A DNA stretch of 64,000 bases from NCBI GenBank assembly GCA_003971905.1, contig RSEE01000049.1, forward strand, positions 186,001 to 250,000. The letters are read 5' to 3'. Of the stretch, positions 57,877 to 64,000 are shown in pieces (within the stretch, counting starts at the first letter, position 1; the number at the start of each line of letters is the position of its first letter). The translations under genes and the position numbers were made by a program. This DNA is from Moniliella sp. 'wahieum' (taxonomy: Eukaryota > Basidiomycota > Moniliellomycetes > Moniliellales > Moniliellaceae). The notes under the pieces are model-generated. The model saw only the letters and a program-made list of their open reading frames with translations. It searched no databases and was not told the DNA's origin.

Positions 57877-60220
57877 CTAGTTGCCCTCCACCTGCGCCTC
57901 CTTCAAGACCACCAGGCCCTCTCGTACCTTTTGATCCAACGCGTCCCGGTTGTGGATGAGGATCATCAACTCGTTCATCTGCATCTCCAGCAGCATGCCC
58001 GTCAACTTGCCCGCCAGATCCGGCTGCGTCTCCGCAATCCGCGGGTAGAGGATCTCGCCAATCATCTGCTTCTGATCTTGCGGCGACCTACCAGCAAGAT
58101 TGTACTCTTCCCCTTCAAGACGAGGGACCACTGGTTGGGGCATCGCCGCTGGCGGCGGAGGCGGTGCCGACATCATGCTCGGTGCTCGTGCAGAGGGCGG
58201 CGCACGGAACCCTCCCGTTGGCGCCGCTGAGTCCACAGACCCAGCAGCTCCATCCCACGGGCCAAGGGGTGCCGCGCGTCCAGGCGGGGCAATGCGTGGT
58301 GGTGGGCGGAGTACACCTGTTGCATAGAAATGGAAGGATAGTACGTAGAGCCCATGGGCTGGTACGGCATGGGAGAAGTTGGCAAACGTCCTCCCCGTGT
58401 AGCCATCATCGGAGTTCCACCGTACGCAGCGTTTTGGATGCCATACATGTTGTAGTACCCCTGTTGTTGCTCTTGCTGCAGCATATGTTCTTCGTGGCGT
58501 TTAGCAATCAGTGCTTCGATCTGTTGCCGCCGTGCCTCCTTTGTTTGGGCACGAGCGATATAGAGTGGCCGACCATCAATCAACTTGTCACGCATCTCCC
58601 TCATCGCGTGGTTCGCCACGTCTGGCGAACTGTACGCGACAAAGGCAAAGCCGCGCGAGTACCCCGTCACGGGGTCGCGCATCACCTTGGCACTGGTGAT
58701 CGTGCCAAAGGTCCCAAACAGCTCAATCAAATTGTCCTCAGTAAACGTATCGGGAATGTTTTTGAGGTAAAGGTTAACTCCCTGCAAGTACGACATGCTC
58801 CGTTGGACTGCAAAAGTGCGTCGTAGTTCGGCTTGGCGCTCCCCTTTTTTTGGGCACGAGCGACAAAGAGGGGCAAGCCATGGAAGTCTTGGCCGTTCAG
58901 GGCTTTAATCGCGGCCTCGGCCTCGGCGTGTTGAAGGAAGTTGACAAAGCCAAACCCAGACGGGGTGCCATCCAGCATCTTGGCTAGATGCCAGGAGGTG
59001 ATGGTGCCAAACTGGGAAAACAGGCTTTCAAATTCTTCGTCGGTGATACTGGTTCCCAAGTTTTTGCAGTACACATTGGTGAATGACGCGCGGAGCGCTT
59101 CGGTGCGAGCCATGCGCTCCGCCTTGGGCAAATGGTGACCCACATAGACTTTTTTGTCATTGAGCAGCATACCGTTGACATGGTCGATGGCCTGCTCAGC
59201 TCCCTCTTTGGTCTCATAATGGACAAATCCGTAACCCAAGCTAATCCCATCGGGCCCTACAGCCACCTTACTGGAAAGGATCTTGCCAAAGGCAGAAAAG
59301 GTGTCATGAAGCGCTTTGTTGTCAATGCTGGCATCCAAGTTCCTGATGAAAATGTTGCCCTCCCCGCTCCGGCGCATTGAAGGGTCGCGCTGAGAAAACA
59401 TGATCCGACACGCGCGGTCTCGAATGACCGAGTAGTTGAGTTTTTCAATCGCCTTTTCGGCATCAGCAACATTGGCATAGTTGACATAGGCGTATCCCAT
59501 CGAGCGCCGCGTTTGGGCATCACGGCATACCCGGATGTTGCTTACGGTACCCACCGTGCTGAACATTTGGTAAAGCAAGGCTTCCGACACTGTAGGAGCC
59601 AGGTCGCCCACATAGAGCGACGAACTTTTGGTTACATGGGGAGAACGGGTATTAGTGGTGAGAGCCGTGGTATTAGCGCTCTTAATGCCAGTGATGGGCT
59701 CCACCTTGGTCTCCACCCCTTCTGTGCCCGCACGTGCCGCGTTTGGCGTAGATGAAGTAGATGTGACATTGCCACTAGCAGAGTCAACTGCACCAGCGAC
59801 TGTCGGAGCATTCAGGGACAAACCCCCGCCAATAAAGGATCCGGAAAGAAAAGGAGAAGTAATGGGAGCACCCTTCGGCATCCCAGCAAGGGCGAGCAGG
59901 GTAGGGTCTGAAGCCGAAAGGGGAGGGCGAGAAGGAGGAGGTGCATCAGTATCCGTAGTCGTAGTCGTATCCGTAGCCATAGCCGTAGCAGAGCTTGGAG
60001 CCAAGAGGGAAGTACTCTGAGACGGAAGCGAAGCGGGGGCAACCACCGCCGCCTCGTCCAGCGCGCCACGGGATGCAACAGAAGAAACGGGGGCGCGGAC
60101 GGCGGGAGGCAACACACCACCGGCCAAAGTGGAGGGCGGAGGCACGATGATAGCCGCGGGGGCAAATGCTTGCTTGGTCGGGGCGGGCAGATCGATAGGG
60201 GCGTTCATGTGGGCAGACAT
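57877..60220 (-). CDS. PAB1: Poly(A)-binding protein, cytoplasmic (PABPC/Pab1)
   Basis: Pab1 coats poly(A) tails, links them to eIF4G and regulates deadenylation. Starts MSAHMNAPIDLPAPTKQAFA with a disordered Ala/Pro/Ser/Thr N-terminus of about 195 residues, then four RRMs: RRM1 SSLYVGDLAPTVSEALLYQM/MGYAYVNYA; RRM2 GNIFIRNLDASIDNKALHDT/LGYGFVHYE; RRM3 TNVYCKNLGTSITDEEFESL/SGFGFVNFL; RRM4 VNLYLKNIPDTFTEDNLIEL/RGFAFVAYS. A linker (PPPPPAAMPQPVVPRLEGEE) and the C-terminal MLLE domain follow (SPQDQKQMIGEILYPRI, LAGKLTGMLLEMQMNELMIL), ending AQVEGN. No intron detected. One base appears missing at about 58800 (before MSYLQGVNLYLKN) and another at about 58318. The MLLE domain binds PAM2 peptides. 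Confidence 0.95.
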
Positions 60221-61138
60221 ATGGGAATATGAGCGGGAGACGAGAAAGGGGCAAGAGAAGAGGAACGAAGAGAGGCGGGAGCAGAGGGAAGAGAAACGAG
60301 GTGGTGGGCAGAAAACCCAGGAGGCAGCAGTACTCTCTTGGGTCTCTTAAGCAGCCTCAGGAGGGGTGCGTCTGGCCACTTGACTACTCGGCACTGAGTG
60401 GCGCTTCGGCTGCGCAGAGCGGGAGCTGTAGCGAGTGTGGGTTGTGACTGGCTCTCTTGTTGTGGCCATTAATTAGCCTCTGTACCGAGGGGCAGCGCCC
60501 CCTGCAAGCCGGCTCTGGCACCACGCCAGTCTGCCACCAGCACCACTCGAAACGGGCGGCAGCAACCCTAGTGCTCCACCGCCTCCCCTGGAGGCGGTGG
60601 CGGCCCATCCGCATTCGGTGCAGGCAGGACCGCATCCATCCAGCACCCCCACGGTCTTTATACCTCCTCCCGCGCTCACCCTCCGCTCACGTCCCGTTGG
60701 TCCTGCCAAAACACCTCCAGACTCCGCTGCCGGTTTGCGGAATGCGTGTTCAGGTGCTCTCTCTTCCCTTTGATTTGGGTGGGCTGTGGTCTGTTTTTTT
60801 TTTGCAATGCTTTATTGGTCACTCTACCATCCATCCCGCCCTCTCATTGGTGTTGTAAGGTACCTCCTGAGTCGCGACGAAGCCAGACCCCCCAAATATT
60901 CACCGCCAGTAGGATAATCGTCATCGCTCATCTTGGAACGACATATGTCAACACGCGCACCAGGAGCATTGGATTTATAGCAAAAAAAAAACATACGGCC
61001 CCAGGGGTAGAGTGGGGCAGTGAGGGTGTGGTGCGAGATCGGAAGCAAAAGTGGTTGGAAGCGGGGGTGAGCTTATAGTCTGCTGACTTGGGGTCAGAAG
61101 ATCAGGACCAACAGACATGAGATGGACCAAAGAGCGAA
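60221..61138. other. Intergenic, promoter region of PABP
   Basis: PABP upstream DNA and 3' flank of membrane paralog C. GA-rich on the plus strand next to the PABP start (60225-60330), that is, a pyrimidine-rich leader in the sense of the gene. No gene seen. Confidence 0.45.
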
Positions 61139-61918
61139 TCAAGCCAAGCCTCCCTCAACAGGCTTAATGCTGGCAGGCGTGCGGCTGGCTTCGTCCTCAT
61201 CACTGTTGGAAGCAGGCTTGGCCCGCACAGTGTCATCCACAGAGGGCGACAGTGGATTGTACTTGACTTTGTTGGGGTGTTTTTTCCCACTAGACGAACG
61301 AGAAAGGTATCAAGAGCCCCGATACTCGCATGAAAAACGGAAATCACCGAAACCATTAAACCCAGTGTTGCTTCGGAAGGGACTGCGATCAAAAAGAAGA
61401 GTGTGTCGGCGGCATCATTTTTGTACGGCTTGCGCACCGAGGACGCAATGCCAGTGACAACCATCAAGGCGATCCATCCAAGAGAGCAGCAACGACGATG
61501 GCGGCATACTTCTTCCCCTCTCCCAACCCCACAGAGACGAACGCTATGCGCAACACGTTCAGAATCAGAAGCAAAAATTGTCTCCGTGTGGGATGCTGGA
61601 CTAAACAAAACTCGACCACCTTCCATGCTGTCCAATATAAGACCGGCATCAAAGACAAGTAAAGTAAAGCACCTTCCGCCGCCGGAGGGGTTTTACCAGA
61701 GGAAGGTGAAGAACTCGCATCCGGTGCAACCTCCGTACCGGTCTTGGGGGGGTTGGGGAGGTGGGGAGGTCGGGGGGGTGGTGGTCAAAGTAGACAACAC
61801 TGGGACAACTAGCTGTCTCAGCAGTCGAGGTTGCAGTATTGGTACCGTTCTTGGCCGGGGGGGCGCGGTACACATGCACGACAGTGTTGCTGTCGATCGG
61901 GTAAGGAGCCGTGGGCAT
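61139..61918 (-). CDS. Four-helix membrane protein, paralog C
   Basis: Starts MPTAPYPIDSNTVVHVYRAP, then NGTNTATSTAETASCPSVVY and FDHHPP, matching paralog B closely. Next, RYGGCTGCEFFTF, and helices seen in successive frames: ALLYLSLMPVLYWTAWKVVE, RRQFLLLILNVLRIAFVSVG, LGWIALMVVTGIASSVRK, FFLIAVPSEATLGLMVSVIS and VFHASIGALDTFLVRLVGKN. The C-terminus SIKPVEGGLA matches paralog B. Length (780 bp) equals that of B (777 bp), so the gene is full-length; the many frame changes are either assembly indels or real decay. tRNA-Val lies about 1.06 kb upstream. Function unknown. Confidence 0.62.
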
Positions 61919-62975
61919 GGCAAGTCGAAGAAATCCAAGGCTGGTGGAAGGAAAGAGGAAAGGGGGGGTGGGGCGTCGCGTTCGTTGCCGGTTAAACATT
62001 TGCCGTTGTGGCGCCAACGTCTACATGCGGGTGCCAATGACCATGATGCATGATGCATGATGCATGACGTCAGTGCATCGTCGGTCACTGGTCGCATGAT
62101 GATGCATGATACATCGTGGCAAGTCGTTGTGGCCGGTGACGCGGTGACGACCACTGAGTACCTCAGTAACCGATCAGAGGTCCGATTTCAAAACTGCTCC
62201 ATACTGTCTTCATTAGCTTCATTGTTCCGCCGCTTTTGGCCCGCCCTGGTGGTGTTGCACCGTGGCTATTATTGTGAGGGGCACTGCCCTCGTTAGAGGT
62301 TTGGTTTAGGCTCCGCCTCCTGTGCCCCGCGCGCGTCTCCTATCCGTGGCGCCTCCACCACCTCTCCACCTTGTTCCAATTGTAAGCCGCACGTGTAGTA
62401 GACGCCGCTGGCGCATTCCTCTGTTCTTCCCTACCACCTACGACCTACCACCGCCACCTTTTTGCTCAACTCTTTACCTCGTTCTCGGTCATCTGCTTCT
62501 GGCAGCCCAAACCGCGCCGTCTGCCTGCCGTAGTACGTCGCTACATTGGCCCCTGGTGGCGGCTGTAGACCACCACCGCCCCCAATGGGATTGTACAATC
62601 ACCCTCGAAGGCCATCAGGACTCCAGGTCTCATTTGAGTGTGGACCGTCTTTTTTGCTTAGCAGAGGACTGGTTGTTGGCCAAAATCAAAGACGAGACAC
62701 GTACTGCTCCGCCACAGGTGTGGCTTGTCGCCCCCCCATATACCCCACAGATAATGTGCTGGTGGTCGATCTCCCCTTTCGTCCAAGAGAGCGCCGGGGG
62801 CGGAAGGTGCCCCAATACCGATGCCGAGGCAAAGACCCCATCCTTTGATCCATGGACGAAGTGGTGTTGCACAGACGTAGAGTCAATGCCTTCTGTTTAT
62901 CACTACTAAAGATAGCGGGGCAAAAGGGGAGGGCAGTGATAGAAGCGGCTTCCATTTACGCAATCTTCAAAAATA
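61919..62975. other. Intergenic; promoter of paralog C, otherwise nothing recognised
   Basis: Contains a CATGATGCATGATGCATGATGC run (62041-62064) and, nearer the gene on the minus strand, CCGCATG and GTTGGCGCCAC words shared with the promoter of paralog B. The remainder (62200-62950) has unassigned frames on both strands without conserved motifs. Confidence 0.45.
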
Positions 62976-63075
62976 TGATCGAACCCGGGATCGAACCGGG
63001 GACCTTACGCGTCTCAACGAGACCTGTTGCTCCAGGATGTGAAGCGTACGTCATGACCAGCTAGACCATCCGACC
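62976..63075 (-). tRNA. tRNA-Val(CAC) with 26-nt intron
   Basis: On the minus strand the acceptor GGTCGGA pairs with TTCGATC (two G-U pairs), discriminator A. D-arm GTCTAGCTGGTCATGAC. Anticodon stem TACGC/GCGTA, loop TT-CAC-A giving anticodon CAC (63039-63041). Intron about 63012-63037 after position 37. T-arm CCCGG-TTCGATC-CCGGG. Mature length 74 nt. Confidence 0.88.
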
Positions 63076-63384
63076 TTGTATGGCTCCACCTACATGGTTA
63101 TATTATTGAGAACGTTCAAAGGGAGTTACTGAGCTCCATTACAATCCACCACATCCTCTCCGTTCTGCGCTCACTCAACTGTTTAGCGTAATCCTGTCCA
63201 CCAACGCCACGTAACTTTAGTAACGTAGGATGCTGCTTTAGGAAAATGCCACGCAGACAAAGGGGATGACAAACAAGGTGAATGGCAGTGCGAGCAGGTG
63301 GGGAGTAATTAACAACAATTGACTTGACCGGGGAACTTAGGGGTTATTAAAAAATATTTACTTGGGCGCCCTTTATGCCACGAC
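63076..63384. other. Intergenic, no gene seen
   Basis: A/T-richer DNA between tRNA-Val and the 3' end of the last gene. Nothing recognised. Confidence 0.4.
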
Positions 63385-64000
63385 CTAACCGGCGGGCGAG
63401 AGCATGGGTGTGGGTGACCAGCACACGTCGAAGTTCCGCTTGGTCGTACGGGTCGCGCGTGTGGGATGAACGGGAGAAGGGCGTGGCGATGCCGAGGGAG
63501 AGGAAGGGAAGAGGGAGTGGTGGTCGCCAGGGTGAGGATGGGTCGTGGTGCCGTGACCAAACAACCGGCTGCCTAATGACAGTCTCCGCTTCTTGTGCCC
63601 TCCTCCCACTCCTCCCGGATGCGACATGCGACGCGAGGCAGAGCTCATGCCGTCCATAATGTACGGAAAGGGGAACCCACCCGGGTCCCGCTCACTGCTG
63701 CGGGAGGAGGAAAGTGCGAGCGGACTACTGGGTGTTGTAGGCCCCGAACTGGGTAGCAAAGTAAAACCATCGACTTGGTCCTGCTCCTCGGTTGGATTAC
63801 AAGCCACGTGCACCTTGCGCCCAGACCGTTGAAACTCATCGGCCGCCCAATCTACATCGTTCACAATAACGATTTGGCTGTACGGCTTGGCATGCGCCAA
63901 ACGTACCATGGCATCCACTAGCGTCTCCCCATCTTGCGCTTGGTCCACCTCGGTCGATACATAAAATGTCACCTTGGTCTGGTGAGTGCTTGCTGTGTCC
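63385..64000 (-). CDS. Hypothetical protein, 5' end beyond the window
   Basis: Open minus-strand frame from the window edge to a stop at 63385. The folded-looking part is upstream: KVTFYVSTEVDQAQDGETLV, DAMVRLAHAKPYSQIVIVND, VDWAADEFQRSGRKVHVACN; its alternation of strands and helices with an IVIVND turn could be the end of an alpha/beta domain. The rest is Ser/Pro/His-rich and disordered (PLALSSSRSSERDPGGFPFP), with a basic KKRRLSLGSRLFGH. It ends SPTPMLSPAG. I do not recognise the family. A CACCAG just upstream (about 63978-63983) could be an exon start. Confidence 0.45.
   Translation of the reverse strand, partial: DTASTHQTKVTFYVSTEVDQAQDGETLVDAMVRLAHAKPYSQIVIVNDVDWAADEFQRSGRKVHVACNPTEEQDQVDGFTLLPSSGPTTPSSPLALSSSRSSERDPGGFPFPYIMDGMSSASRRMSHPGGVGGGHKKRRLSLGSRLFGHGTTTHPHPGDHHSLFPSSPSASPRPSPVHPTRATRTTKRNFDVCWSPTPMLSPAG

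Noticed and set aside
1-64000. CRISPR array, bacterial operon, secondary-metabolite cluster or 5S rRNA
   Set aside because: Looked for and not seen: no regular repeat-spacer pattern, no core biosynthetic enzymes, no 5S-like sequence; the genome is fungal.
1-64000. Programmed frameshifting as an explanation for the broken genes
   Set aside because: The frame changes are many, in unrelated genes, at ordinary homopolymers, and mostly read as one lost base; sequencing error is simpler.

Overview
The window is nuclear DNA of a basidiomycete fungus, most likely Agaricomycotina. Evidence: two genes of the basidiomycete-typical DUF6534 membrane family, short introns (about 40-125 nt) with GTACGT-like donors, intron-bearing nuclear tRNA genes, and two solo LTRs with the TGTTACGGG...CCCGTGACA ends typical of basidiomycete Ty3/Gypsy elements. 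I cannot name the species.

Layout: 0-4 kb holds two tRNA-Pro(CGG) genes flanking the first copy (A) of a three-member four-helix membrane protein family, then a conserved fungal protein of unknown role. 4.4-8.8 kb is gene-poor and holds a solo LTR. 8.8-10.1 kb encodes a zinc-finger transcription factor (minus). 10.1-19.3 kb has no recognisable gene; it is built largely of short runs of palindromic hexamers and holds one dispersed-repeat copy. 19.3-30.7 kb is a housekeeping block: NOT4 ubiquitin ligase (minus), membrane-family copy B, tRNA-Ala(AGC), dynein light chain LC8, an unidentified membrane protein (minus), splicing factor SPF45, and the complex I assembly factor CIA30. 30.7-44.9 kb is relic-rich and gene-poor: fragments of a 3'-anchored retroelement-like repeat, a second solo LTR, a SINE-like pair and the first DUF6534 gene. 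44.9-64 kb is gene-rich: second DUF6534 gene, histone chaperone ASF1, a small secreted protein, a mucin-like single-pass membrane protein, VAC8, poly(A)-binding protein, membrane-family copy C, tRNA-Val(CAC), and a gene cut by the window end.

The genes do not form a pathway. Several act in mRNA metabolism (PABP, NOT4 of CCR4-NOT, SPF45) but are not clustered in an operon-like way. I found no convincing novel multi-gene system. The two most distinctive signals are the trio of paralogous membrane proteins, each within about 1.1 kb of a tRNA gene and sharing promoter motifs, and the palindrome-hexamer intergenic DNA.

A caution for any reader: nearly every conserved gene except ASF1 is interrupted by one or more single-base frameshifts, almost all readable as one base missing from a homopolymer. 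This pattern across essential genes points to uncorrected long-read assembly errors rather than real pseudogenes, so CDS spans below are gene extents and the frame inside them changes.
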